Notes: generated by a model not told the origin, from the letters alone. DNA of 9,306 nt from Gammaproteobacteria bacterium (GCA_029861795.1 JAOTYS010000158.1:1-9306); one strand, 5' to 3'; numbered from the stretch's first letter, positions 1 through 6,658 are shown. Numbers and translations: made by a program.

Positions 1-1356
1 TATTTGACATTCGCCATTCGCGGAGAAAAAGGTGATGAAAACTTGGTTCTGCAGATGGCCGACCGGATTGGGGAGAAAAAAGAAGACTCTTTGTGGATCG
101 GGGATGTCGCCTCCTTTCTACCCGGCCGAAAGGTCGAAGCAAGCTGGCAGCGGGCCTGGGTACCGCTTTCGCTATTGACAACTCGTCTCGACAAAAAACA
201 ACTGGCTAGCATCGTCTTTCAGGTGAAAGGAGAACGTAGTGGGCGAATTTTTATGAGAGATCTCGCTTTTACGCGTAAAAAGGATGTTCCTATACCCATG
301 GCACAAGATGACAACGTCACCTACCCGTCCCTCGACAAGGCGATGTGGTTATGGGAGACAGAAATGATTTTGACGAATCAAGAAGAACTTAAAACATTGC
401 TCGCTTTCTGTACAAGTCAAGGCATCACCGATCTCTTTGTGCAAATCCCCTATGCAGCAAAAATAGAAAACGGCAGATGGAAGATCGTTTGGGACTCGTC
501 AACAATGCGACGATTCATTGCCGAGCTCCATCAAGCAGGCATCAAGATTCACGCCCTCGATGGAGATCCACGATTCGCTCTAAGACAATGGCATGGGCGA
601 GTGATCGCCCTCATTCAAGAGATTATCCGACATAATCGATCGGTGCCCGCGCCGGAACGCTTTGACGGCATCCGCTATGACAATGAACCCTATCTTCTGC
701 CCAATTTCGGCGGTATTCAAAAGCAACAGGTGCTGAAGGAGTATCTCGAGTTGCTAGAAACATCCCAGTTGCTTGCGCACGAGGCCGGCCTCACCTTTGG
801 CGTTGATATTCCGTTTTGGTTCGATAGCCTAAACGAGTTTTTTGAACCGACAGCCGTCGTTGACGGCCGTCCGATGAGCGAACGGGTTCTCGATGTCGTG
901 GATAATGTGGGCATCATGGATTATCGGACCATCGCCTACGGTGCCGACGGCGTGATCGCCCACGCCACGGATGAACTTCGCTATGCCGCGCGCTTAGGGA
1001 AAAAGGTATTCGTGGGTTTAGAAACGGTGACGTTGCCCGATGAGACGATTTATGAGTTTGGCATGAAGGGCAAGGGTTCCACGCTTTCGATCACACAGGT
1101 GGACGAGCAACGAGTGCAGCTCACCTGGGTACCCGAAGGTACAGAAGTGCCTGCCGACGGTGTACTGCTGCTCCGCCAGACTCGGGCTATCCCGGTCCCG
1201 TCGAGCAAAATCACATTCGATCGAAAAACGTTGCAAGACTTACACGACGTCACACGGCAGACGGAGGGCGAACTCCGTCAATTCTCAAGTTTTCAGGGAT
1301 TCGCTATCCATTCATACGAAAGTTACCGGCCGTGGTTGATAAAACGCACACAGTGA
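1..1356 (+). CDS. Glycosidase-like protein, 5'-truncated: jelly-roll module plus TIM-barrel-like domain
   Basis: The reading frame is open from the first base, so the true start lies upstream and a TTG at position 4 is probably not the start. Numbering from that TTG, residues 1-90 look like the end of a jelly-roll, galactose-binding or CBM11-like module. It has alternating strands, a WQRAWVPLSLL segment typical of the W-x-x-x-x-I-P-L strand, and a closing GRIFMRDLAF strand. Residues about 113-345 alternate strands and helices like a TIM barrel. DNEPY at 226-230 resembles the beta-4 N-E-P acid/base motif of clan GH-A glycosidases, and GLET (Glu340) sits where the beta-7 nucleophile would be. 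The tail ends FQGFAIHSYESYRPWL, a probable last barrel strand. I recognise the general architecture but no named family. The glycosidase role is inferred from the two Glu positions only. A cell-envelope or secreted location is plausible, but the N-terminus is missing so no signal peptide can be checked. Confidence 0.7.
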   Translation, partial: YLTFAIRGEKGDENLVLQMADRIGEKKEDSLWIGDVASFLPGRKVEASWQRAWVPLSLLTTRLDKKQLASIVFQVKGERSGRIFMRDLAFTRKKDVPIPMAQDDNVTYPSLDKAMWLWETEMILTNQEELKTLLAFCTSQGITDLFVQIPYAAKIENGRWKIVWDSSTMRRFIAELHQAGIKIHALDGDPRFALRQWHGRVIALIQEIIRHNRSVPAPERFDGIRYDNEPYLLPNFGGIQKQQVLKEYLELLETSQLLAHEAGLTFGVDIPFWFDSLNEFFEPTAVVDGRPMSERVLDVVDNVGIMDYRTIAYGADGVIAHATDELRYAARLGKKVFVGLETVTLPDETIYEFGMKGKGSTLSITQVDEQRVQLTWVPEGTEVPADGVLLLRQTRAIPVPSSKITFDRKTLQDLHDVTRQTEGELRQFSSFQGFAIHSYESYRPWLIKRTQ

Positions 1357-1792
1357 CGGTGGCGCTGGCCGCCCGAGGTACAACGGCGTGGGTTTCAATC
1401 TGAGGAAGGACGATCCGGGTTTATGTCACGTTAAATGAGGGGGCCCAGAAATATTACGACATTTTGCTCACAATGGGCATCTTTAGACATATGTCGCCTC
1501 GTGAGTCGGATGCGGGAAATCTACATGTTCGGTTCGCTGAGCAGGATGTCGAACGGAGTGATGGTTCAGATATTGAGGCACCGCCAGACGAAAGGGGCGC
1601 AAACAGGGATAGGCTGGACCTTAGATCACCGCGCCACATCTTCACTCTACCGGGAAGCGCCGAGATTCGGCATCATGTCGAGCGGAGCGAACGGCGCCGT
1701 CGGATCACCCTAACAGCTCACCGATCCCAACTAGGCACTGTCGCTGAGTGAGCCCGCTATCCTTGGCATCCAACATGTCCTGGCAACACGAT
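1357..1792. other. Gene-poor stretch holding an intron-like relic
   Basis: This 436-base gap lies between the glycosidase-like gene and the converging transporter gene. Several short overlapping open frames (the longest under 100 codons) give arginine- and serine-rich proteins with no recognisable domain and no convincing ribosome binding site. I do not call them genes. About positions 1490-1660 resemble the 3' end of a bacterial group II intron and its flank, described separately. The remainder shows no strong terminator or promoter. Confidence 0.5.
1503..1535 (+). ncRNA. Degraded group II intron domain V-like hairpin
   Basis: This 33-base segment starts GAGTCGGATGCGGGAAAT and ends GTTCGGTTC. 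It folds as domain V of bacterial group II introns does. A 9-bp lower stem pairs 1503-1511 with 1527-1535, including G-U pairs. A two-base bulge lies on the 3' side, and a short upper stem is closed by an A-rich loop. Functional domain V usually begins GAGCCG, where AGC is the catalytic triad. Here it reads AGT, and the upper stem has a C-A mismatch, so it looks inactive. No reverse transcriptase/maturase gene is present nearby. The following 120 bases (to about 1660) probably belong to the same relic, but I cannot place its 3' end. The identification rests on remembered consensus. Confidence 0.4.
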
Positions 1793-2560
1793 TTATGCTC
1801 TCCATAGCGCACGAATGATAAGTAGGACCGATAGCGCCATCAGTACATACAAGGCTATCTTCTTGAAGGTCTCTGGGTCGGTTTTTATGAACCCTCGATT
1901 TCCAATCGATACGCCAAAAAAGAGCAAAGGCAGAAACAAGGCTGTACGCCAATAGGCCGCTGGATCAATCAAACTCTGGGACGCAAACATCACCGTGCCC
2001 ACCGAATCGGTACCAATAAAATAGGTGATTATGGAGGCGCGACCAATGGCCATACCGATTGGAGAGGAAAAATAAAACAAGATTACCGGCGGACCGACAA
2101 TACCCATGCTGCCATTGAGCAACCCAGCCGCCAGACCTACCCCCACGGTCGCTGTTCGACCAGGCATTTTACTCAATGAGAATCCCCGCAATATCAAGAT
2201 GGCGGCGTAAAAAACGACAAGCGCCAATGCCACTCGAATTGGGGTAGCCGGTAACGAAGCTAGTACATAAATACCTAATGGCGTTGCAATCCATGTACCG
2301 ATTAGTAATACACCAATCGACTTCCACTCGATCTCCTTCCAGATATGCGGTAATAGATAAATACTGGAAGCCACTTCAAACATGAGCACCATTGGTACGA
2401 CCTGAAGTGGTGGTAACACCAGCGAAAGACTCGTGACCCAGAACATGGAGGCACCGAAACCCGTATAACCTTTAAGATACGATCCCAACAGCACGGCTAC
2501 CATGCAATAGAAAAGTGCTTGAGTAGATAGCTCGACTGCCGTCAGTATGTGGGCGATCAT
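1793..2560 (-). CDS. TauE/SafE family sulfite/organosulfonate exporter-like membrane protein
   Basis: This 255-residue protein has the usual length of the TauE/SafE (UPF0721) family, whose characterised members export sulfite, sulfoacetate or related anions across the inner membrane. It has about eight hydrophobic segments (roughly residues 12-30, 36-60, 82-102, 108-126, 137-160, 172-192, 204-222, 234-252), arranged as two similar halves. The first half carries the family signature KGYTGFGAS (30-38) followed by LPPLQVVPMVLMFEV. The second carries GLLNGSMGIVGPPV (146-159), the counterpart signature. The ATG at 2560-2558 has no clear Shine-Dalgarno sequence, so a slightly later start is possible. 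It is a single gene facing leftward, with no sulfonate-degradation genes beside it, so the substrate is unknown. TauE/SafE membership is well supported, but the transported compound is not. Confidence 0.9.
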   Translation of the reverse strand: MIAHILTAVELSTQALFYCMVAVLLGSYLKGYTGFGASMFWVTSLSLVLPPLQVVPMVLMFEVASSIYLLPHIWKEIEWKSIGVLLIGTWIATPLGIYVLASLPATPIRVALALVVFYAAILILRGFSLSKMPGRTATVGVGLAAGLLNGSMGIVGPPVILFYFSSPIGMAIGRASIITYFIGTDSVGTVMFASQSLIDPAAYWRTALFLPLLFFGVSIGNRGFIKTDPETFKKIALYVLMALSVLLIIRALWRA

Positions 2561-2561
2561 C

Positions 2562-2571
2562 TATGATCATA
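2562..2571. repeat. Short palindrome just upstream of the TauE/SafE gene start
   Basis: TATGATCATA is a perfect 10-base palindrome located 1-11 bases upstream of the transporter start codon. It could overlap an operator, but it may equally be chance. There is no second copy in the divergent intergenic region. Confidence 0.2.
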
Positions 2572-2707
2572 TAGGGTGTGGTTGACGACAGCCGCTAGTA
2601 CCAAAGCGAAAAAGTGTGTTGCGCCAACTCCGTCCGAATATAGTCTCTTTAGGTCTGGTTCGACCCGAAGCTTAATAGCAGTGCCGATGAACGTGATGAA
2701 CGGGGAT

Positions 2708-2736
2708 TTGCCTGCATCCGTTATTGTGCTCTAAAT
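2708..2736 (+). promoter_or_regulatory. Possible weak sigma-70 promoter for the phosphatase gene
   Basis: TTGCCT (2708-2713) and CTAAAT (2731-2736) are separated by 17 bases and lie about 60 bases upstream of the phosphatase start. Both boxes deviate from consensus, so this is only a candidate. The rest of the 237-base divergent gap shows no other recognisable signal. Confidence 0.2.
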
Positions 2737-2797
2737 TGGTCTCATCTTAATTACTGGGCTTACTAAGTGAGACGGCTCCTGAATCGAGGTGATGAGT

Positions 2798-3259
2798 ATG
2801 GCGGTTTTCCTATCCCAACACGGCAAGAGTGCACCAAAGGAAATCGATCCAAACCGCGGGCTGACTGAGGAGGGAGCGGCAGAAGTTAGGCGTGTCGCCT
2901 CATTACTCAAGCAAGGAGGTGTCAGCGTTGCCGGTATCCAACATAGTGGCAAGTATAGGGCAAAACAAACGGCTGAAATATTTGCGGCGGCATTGAAACT
3001 CGCAAAGGGGGTTACGGCGTGTGAAGGGATTAATCCTCTGGATGATGTCACAGTTTTCGCGACGAGGCTCGACGCCGCCGTGGATCACCTTTATGTTGGT
3101 CACTTGCCGTTCATGCAACGCCTTGTTTCCTGTTTGATTACGGGTGATCCAGAGCGGTCGGTCGTGACGTTTCAAAACGGTGGTGTAGTCCGTCTAGATT
3201 ATAACGATGAAAGCATGAGTTGGATCATTAAATGGGTCCTCGTGCCTAATCTGGCATAG
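2798..3259 (+). CDS. SixA-like phosphohistidine phosphatase (histidine phosphatase superfamily, QHG variant)
   Basis: This 153-residue protein matches the SixA branch of the histidine phosphatase superfamily. In E. coli SixA removes phosphate from a histidine on a phosphocarrier or phosphorelay protein in the cytoplasm. The catalytic loop reads SQHGKS (His8), where most superfamily members have RHG. The other landmarks are present: GLTEEGAAEV (the 'L(T/S)xxG' segment), HSGKYRAKQTAE with the conserved Arg54, and VGHLPF with the second catalytic His102. The C-terminal TFQNGGVVRLDY and IIKWVLVPNL segments match SixA-type proteins I remember that also begin with V-Q-H-G, so the Gln is probably a subfamily trait. 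In-frame GTG (2789) and ATG (2792) codons exist upstream. ATG 2798 is chosen because GAGGTG at 2786-2791 gives an ideal 6-base spacing. The methyltransferase gene follows on the same strand after 83 bases. The real substrate is unknown. Confidence 0.85.
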   Translation: MAVFLSQHGKSAPKEIDPNRGLTEEGAAEVRRVASLLKQGGVSVAGIQHSGKYRAKQTAEIFAAALKLAKGVTACEGINPLDDVTVFATRLDAAVDHLYVGHLPFMQRLVSCLITGDPERSVVTFQNGGVVRLDYNDESMSWIIKWVLVPNLA

Positions 3260-3342
3260 GCGCGGCAAGGGAAGGCGTTTAAAGGAACGGCTGATGATGA
3301 TGTTATTACCGAATTCGATGGCGACGACAATAGCCGCACCTT

Positions 3343-3975
3343 ATGGACCCGTTCGAGCCCGGTGACATAGACGCGATGGTCCGAGCGACCATCCGCTTTT
3401 ATGACGATCACGCGAAGGCGTATTGGGTGGGAACGCGACACCACGACGTGAGTCAGAATCGTGACACTCTGCTTCGATATATCGAGAGCAAACCACCGTT
3501 TCGGATTCTCGATCTTGGCTGCGGACCGGGTCGCGACCTTAGGGTTCTGCGCGAGATGGGGCATGAACCCGTTGGGCTCGACGCGGCGGCTCAACTCTGT
3601 GCGATAGCGCGCGAGTGGTCGAGCTGTGAGGTATGGCAGCAGGATTTTCTCGACCTTGATCTCCCCAATAGTGCTTTCGACGGCATCTTTGCCAATGCGT
3701 CACTGTTCCATGTGCCCACGCGAGACATTCAACGTGTGCTTGCTGACCTGCGTCGTGCGCTCAAAGATGCGGGCGTGTTATTGGTTTCAAACCCACGCGG
3801 GCAAAACCAGGAGGCATGGGAAGTCGACCGCTTCGGCGTATTTTATGACTTGAAAGAGTGGAGTCGGTTGGTAGGCGCCGCCGGATTCGAGGCACTGGAG
3901 CATTACTATCGTCCCCCTGGGCGTCCACGACACCGACAACCTTGGCTGGTGACGGTGTGGCGCAATCTTGGGTGA
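3343..3975 (+). CDS. Class I SAM-dependent methyltransferase
   Basis: This 210-residue cytoplasmic enzyme has a Rossmann-type methyltransferase fold. Motif I, ILDLGCGPGRDL (55-66), forms the SAM-binding loop, and Asp80 in PVGLDAA is the likely ribose-contacting acidic residue. QQDFLDLDL (99-107) is the motif near the adenine, and FDGIFANASLFHVP (112-125) is the strand-4 region. The C-terminal ALEHYYRPPGRP and QPWLVTVWR segments are typical of small methyltransferases of unknown substrate that resemble UbiE/COQ5-type or Tam-type enzymes. The ATG at 3343 has only a poor ribosome binding site, although the start fits the family length. It lies 83 bases after the SixA-like gene on the same strand and may be co-transcribed with it. 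It converges with the FAD oxidoreductase gene. The acceptor molecule cannot be predicted. Confidence 0.88.
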   Translation: MDPFEPGDIDAMVRATIRFYDDHAKAYWVGTRHHDVSQNRDTLLRYIESKPPFRILDLGCGPGRDLRVLREMGHEPVGLDAAAQLCAIAREWSSCEVWQQDFLDLDLPNSAFDGIFANASLFHVPTRDIQRVLADLRRALKDAGVLLVSNPRGQNQEAWEVDRFGVFYDLKEWSRLVGAAGFEALEHYYRPPGRPRHRQPWLVTVWRNLG

Positions 3976-4042
3976 TGCAGGATGTCTCGGATTGTTTCGC
4001 GGGCGTTTATTGCGGGTGTGAGGTGTTGGAGTTAGGCCATCG

Positions 4043-4059
4043 CCGCCAAGACTCGGCGG
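4043..4059. terminator. Candidate hairpin in the convergent gap (first of two)
   Basis: CCGCC (4043-4047) pairs with GGCGG (4055-4059) around a 7-base loop, 68 bases after the methyltransferase stop. It has no downstream T-run, so any terminator role is weak. Its position between two converging genes is the main argument. Confidence 0.25.
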
Positions 4060-4063
4060 TTGT

Positions 4064-4080
4064 CGCTGAACGGTTTAGCG
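4064..4080. terminator. Candidate hairpin in the convergent gap (second of two)
   Basis: CGCTGAA (4064-4070) pairs with TTTAGCG (4074-4080) around CGG, giving a 7-bp stem with one G-U pair. It follows the first hairpin by four bases and lies 37 bases past the stop of the leftward oxidoreductase gene. No T-run is seen on either strand, so it is only a possible bidirectional transcription stop. Confidence 0.25.
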
Positions 4081-4116
4081 TACCAGACGCCCGAACCTGT
4101 AGTTTGTCTGACGCCG

Positions 4117-5421
4117 TTAACCCAACACCGAGAAACTGCTCTCGGGGTTGATGTCGCGGCGGCGCGAGTAAAAGCCCACGTCGATGGTGCGGTTCGTGTA
4201 GCGCATGGTGAATTGCACCGGGTCGGCGTCGTGATCGTGGCCCTGCTCGCACTGATCGATGAGCGCGGCCATCATCACACCAACCACCGGGGCGTTCTTG
4301 AACTGATTGCCGCTGGTGCCGATGGCCAGGTAGAAACCCGGCAGCGAGGACTTATCGTAAATAGGAATCCAGTCGTCGGAAACGTCGTACAGACTCACCA
4401 CGCCTCGCATGTCGCTCGGGATACGCAGGCCAGAAATACGTTGCGCCATGCGCAGCGCTTGCACTCGCCACTGTTCGCTGAAATTGTCGTCGTAGGTGTC
4501 GGCGTCCACCCACTCGCGTTCGTCACATGCCGGGTCTTCGCTACCGATCAAGATGTAATTCCCCTGCTCAGGGCGCGTGTAGCAACCGATATCGCTGTCC
4601 GAGGTCACCATGCCCTGGCGCTGGTAGTCGAAGCCGTCCGGCGAAGGGATGTGCACCACTTCTTGCTTGAGCGCTTTGGTGGCGATATTCATGTCGCCGG
4701 TTACACCGGCCATCTCGTTGACCTGCTGCGAGTACGGGCCAGCGACATTGACCACGACCGGCGATGCGATGCGCTCCCCGTTATCGAGCACTACGCCGGC
4801 CACACGGTCATCGGTGATCACGATTTCGGTCACCTTTGCGTTGAACAAGAACTCACCGCCTGCCGCTTCCGCGGCACGCTGGATATTGTGGGTGCTCAAC
4901 TGCGGATCACTGATATAACCGGCAGTGGGAAAGAACACCGCACCTTTCACTTCTTCCGCGCCAGGCGTACCGAAATCCGCGTCGTCGGGTCGGCGCACCG
5001 GGCCGAACTGATGCAGGTCGTAGATCGGGAACCGCTTTTTGATCTGTGCCGGGTCCCAAAGCTCATAGGGAATGCTTAAGGCATCCATGTTGGCGATGAC
5101 TTTGTCGAGATAGCCATTCAGCTCGGTGCGGATCACCATGCAGCCGCAGTCGTAGAACTTGGCCAGACCGCGTTCATCGTCGACGCCGATGTATTCGGGC
5201 CAGTGTTCCCAATAGAAATATCCTTCGTACGCGATGGCTGCGCCGTCAAACGTCGAATAATGGGTGCGGATGATGGCGCACGAGGCGCCGGTCGGGCCGT
5301 AGCCGGCGGCGGGCAGCTTATCGATATTGAGCGTGCGGTAGCCCTTGCGCGCAAGTTCGCACCCGACGGCCGTGCCGATAATCCCCGCGCCGATCACGAT
5401 GGCATCGTATTTTTGATTCAT
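4117..5421 (-). CDS. FAD-dependent oxidoreductase, DAO family (sarcosine/dimethylglycine oxidase-like)
   Basis: This complete 434-residue flavoenzyme belongs to the D-amino-acid-oxidase-like (DAO) fold. The N-terminal dinucleotide-binding motif VIGAGIIG (9-16) is followed by Asp34 at the end of strand 2 (NIDK), which would bind the FAD adenosine ribose. A C-terminal FAD-contacting motif, GTSGNQFKNAP, lies at 368-378, preceded by SDDWIPIYDKSSLPGFY. Known relatives oxidise N-methyl or secondary amines such as sarcosine, dimethylglycine or related amino acids, passing electrons to oxygen or an electron-transfer partner. The exact substrate here is not predictable. The ATG at 5421-5419 is secured by GGAGGG six bases upstream. 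The gene is monocistronic as seen, with no GcvT-like, folate or electron-transfer partner gene beside it. A broken mttB-type gene 3.3 kb away on the same strand hints at a former methylamine or betaine catabolic setting. Confidence 0.9.
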   Translation of the reverse strand: MNQKYDAIVIGAGIIGTAVGCELARKGYRTLNIDKLPAAGYGPTGASCAIIRTHYSTFDGAAIAYEGYFYWEHWPEYIGVDDERGLAKFYDCGCMVIRTELNGYLDKVIANMDALSIPYELWDPAQIKKRFPIYDLHQFGPVRRPDDADFGTPGAEEVKGAVFFPTAGYISDPQLSTHNIQRAAEAAGGEFLFNAKVTEIVITDDRVAGVVLDNGERIASPVVVNVAGPYSQQVNEMAGVTGDMNIATKALKQEVVHIPSPDGFDYQRQGMVTSDSDIGCYTRPEQGNYILIGSEDPACDEREWVDADTYDDNFSEQWRVQALRMAQRISGLRIPSDMRGVVSLYDVSDDWIPIYDKSSLPGFYLAIGTSGNQFKNAPVVGVMMAALIDQCEQGHDHDADPVQFTMRYTNRTIDVGFYSRRRDINPESSFSVLG

Positions 5422-5427
5422 GGCGGA

Positions 5428-5433
5428 CCCTCC
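5428..5433 (-). promoter_or_regulatory. Strong ribosome binding site for the FAD oxidoreductase
   Basis: Reading the minus strand, GGAGGG lies six bases upstream of the ATG. This is close to ideal spacing and fixes the start. It is the clearest Shine-Dalgarno sequence in the window, suggesting efficient translation. Confidence 0.85.
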
Positions 5434-5562
5434 TACGGCTAGTGCTCAGCATACAAGTTTTCTAGCGGAAATTAGACTACGACGTATCCCAGGCGAATTG
5501 GAGTTCAGGCTGCCAGTGGAAGATGAACTAGATCCCGATAGTACTCTTTCCGGCGGAGATTA

Positions 5563-5601
5563 TGGAGGTTTGGACTTTCCCCGGAATGGTAGACACCTCC
5601 A
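5563..5601. repeat. Inverted repeat at the presumed left end of the IS3-type remnant
   Basis: TGGAGGT (5563-5569) and ACCTCCA (5595-5601) form a perfect 7-bp inverted repeat around 25 bases. The loop holds TGGACTTTCCCC, which resembles the start of IS3-family left ends. It may be chance. Confidence 0.25.
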
Positions 5602-5912
5602 AAGTTACAATTGAGTTTAGCGGAGGTAGAGATGGTCAATCAGATTTATTCAGCGGAATTCAAAGAAGAGGCGGTCGAACAGATCCTGGAGCGAGGGTAC
5701 TCGGTGAAGGATGTATCGGAGCGTTTAGGGGTATCCGACCCACAGTTTGTATAAATGGGTTCGAGGGGTTAAGCCAGCCCCGGAGAAGCGTAATGATGAG
5801 GAATGTTAGGGCGAAGCGGGAGATACTGAGACTGCGGGCGGAGCTACGTCGCGCTGAGGAGGAGCGGATGTATTAAGAAAAGCCGCCGCATACTTTGCGA
5901 GGGAACCTGTGG
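5571..5912 (+). mobile_element. Remnant of an IS3-family insertion sequence (left end and orfA only)
   Basis: The segment carries a leader beginning near TGGACTTTCCCCGG and then a broken orfA. The inverse of that leader, expected as the right terminal repeat, is absent from the window, and no orfB (integrase) of the IS3 type follows. The element is therefore truncated on its right, where the 715-bp IS begins. The left border is approximate because no matching right end or target duplication could be identified. Confidence 0.5.
5632..5908 (+). pseudogene. IS3-family transposase orfA, frameshifted
   Basis: The ATG at 5632 follows GGAGG (5622-5626). The product begins MVNQIYSAEFKEEAVEQILE and continues with GYSVKDVSERLGVSD, the helix-turn-helix of IS3 OrfA proteins that binds the element's ends. 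A one-base insertion near 5738-5740 then stops the frame. Translation resumes from 5741 in the next frame as HSLYKWVRGVKPAPEKRNDEE. A second shift near 5805-5811 leads to AKREILRLRAELRRAEEER, the leucine-zipper-like coiled coil. A one-base deletion near 5867 leads to DVLRKAAAYFAREP, the usual OrfA C-terminus. The whole OrfA can thus be read only across four frame segments, so the gene is dead. Confidence in the family is high because each piece fits in order. Confidence 0.8.
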
Positions 5913-5929
5913 GTCTCGAATTAGTAATT
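5913..5929 (+). repeat. Left terminal inverted repeat of the 715-bp IS
   Basis: The sequence is GTCTCG followed by AATTAGTAATT, which is itself a palindrome around a central G. Because of that inner palindrome, AATTAGTAATT also occurs as an exact direct repeat at 6611-6621. Only the outer GTCTCG shows unambiguous inversion. Confidence 0.65.
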
Positions 5930-5995
5930 TTCCCCTTAAAACAGTGGATAGCTCAATCTTGCCGTTGACGGTGATCGTGCTCTAATCTCGCCAGT

Positions 5996-6612
5996 ATGAA
6001 AAGCGTATTACTGCTACTTGCTCACCTGATTGTTACTATCGCCAAACTGCTTTGCCTGGGGACAGTCTGTGGAGTGTCGATCTTTTCCGGTGCGAGTCGA
6101 TCACACTCAAAAGTCACTGGGTGATGATTGTCATGGATCAGTTCACCCGCCGCATCGTCGGCTTTGACATTCACGCGGGTGATGTCGACGGTATCACCCT
6201 TTGCCGGATGTTCAACAATATCATTGCCGGAATGGCCCCGCCCCGATACATCAGTTCTGACAATGATCCGCTTTTCGAATTTCACCGATGGCAAGCGAAC
6301 CTTCGTATCGTTGGCACCGACGAAATCAAAACCGTGCCGTATACGCCGGTATCGCATCCTTTCGTGGAACGCTTGATCGGGACGATTCGCCGAGCATTTC
6401 TCGATCATGTTCTGTTCTGGAGTACCGTGGACCTAGAGAAAAAGCTCCGGGAGTTTCAGTTCTATTACAATCAGGAACGAGTTCACGCATCACTTGGCGG
6501 AAATACACTGGCCGAAGTCGCCGGGGAACCTACAGCGAGCTCGGCGCGAATTGTTGATTTCTGTTGGCAGACATATTGCCGAGGGCTGGTTCAGCTACCG
6601 CTCGCGGCATAA
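5996..6612 (+). pseudogene. IS transposase with integrase (rve) core, N-terminal half deleted
   Basis: The N-terminus starts at ATG 5996 as MKSVLLLLAHLIVTIAKLL, which matches the start of a family of DDE integrase-core transposases I remember. Near 6048-6056 the frame changes and the sequence jumps to GDSLWSVDLFRCES, deep in the family's catalytic domain. The helix-turn-helix part, roughly 170 residues, is missing. From TTG 6052 an open frame of 186 codons keeps the RNase H-like core. Numbered from that codon, Asp10 is in WSVDLF, Asp70 in ISSDNDP and Glu106 in HPFVERLIGTIRR, giving classic D,D(35)E spacing. It ends QTYCRGLVQLPLAA, the family's usual tail. Without the DNA-binding half it should not transpose by itself. 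The family is IS3/IS481-like, and the exact ISfinder name is unknown to me. Confidence 0.8.
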
Positions 6613-6627
6613 TTAGTAATTCGAGAC
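6611..6627 (-). repeat. Right terminal inverted repeat of the 715-bp IS
   Basis: AATTAGTAATTCGAGAC is the inverse of the left end except for the central base. It overlaps the last two bases of the transposase stop codon (6610-6612), as is common for compact insertion sequences. Confidence 0.65.
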
Positions 6628-6635
6628 GCTCACTC

Positions 6636-6658
6636 CACAGAATAGAATACACAGAATA
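6636..6658 (+). repeat. Short direct repeat between the IS and the SulP gene
   Basis: CACAGAATA occurs at 6636-6644 and again at 6650-6658, separated by GAATA, so AGAATA-like units recur three times. The flanking 164-base gap (6613-6776) shows no clear promoter, and this may be simple low-complexity sequence. Confidence 0.3.

Larger units (their letters stand above)
5913..6627 (+). mobile_element. Internally deleted insertion sequence with 17-bp terminal inverted repeats
   Basis: The element is bounded by GTCTCGAATTAGTAATT (5913-5929) and the inverted copy AATTAGTAATTCGAGAC (6611-6627), which match at 16 of 17 positions. It contains one transposase gene, broken by an internal deletion. The right repeat begins inside the stop codon of that gene. 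No flanking target-site duplication is evident. Outside the ends, CTGTGG (5907-5912) is mirrored by CCACAG (6635-6640), so the full-length end may once have been longer and the left copy trimmed. The element sits directly after the IS3-type orfA remnant. Full-length relatives, as I remember them, encode proteins of more than 300 residues, so several hundred bases are missing here. Confidence 0.65.

Noticed and set aside
1435..1751. Two overlapping rightward open frames of 92 and 95 codons
   Set aside because: They run through the domain V-like hairpin in different frames, have no clear ribosome binding site, and show the low-complexity Arg-rich composition expected of structured RNA.
4060..5079. 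A 339-codon open frame on the plus strand opposite the FAD oxidoreductase
   Set aside because: It lies almost entirely antisense to a clearly conserved gene. Its product is rich in His, Val, Arg and Ala with no domain, as expected from codon bias on the other strand.
5562..5876. A 104-codon rightward frame ending in a coiled-coil segment
   Set aside because: Only its last ~20 codons match OrfA. The rest is the out-of-frame leader of the IS3 remnant, so it is a product of the frameshifts and not a gene.
5959..5988. Possible promoter TTGCCG-18-TAATCT before the deleted transposase
   Set aside because: Spacing is acceptable, but both boxes are weak and the downstream gene is broken, so it is not listed as a feature.
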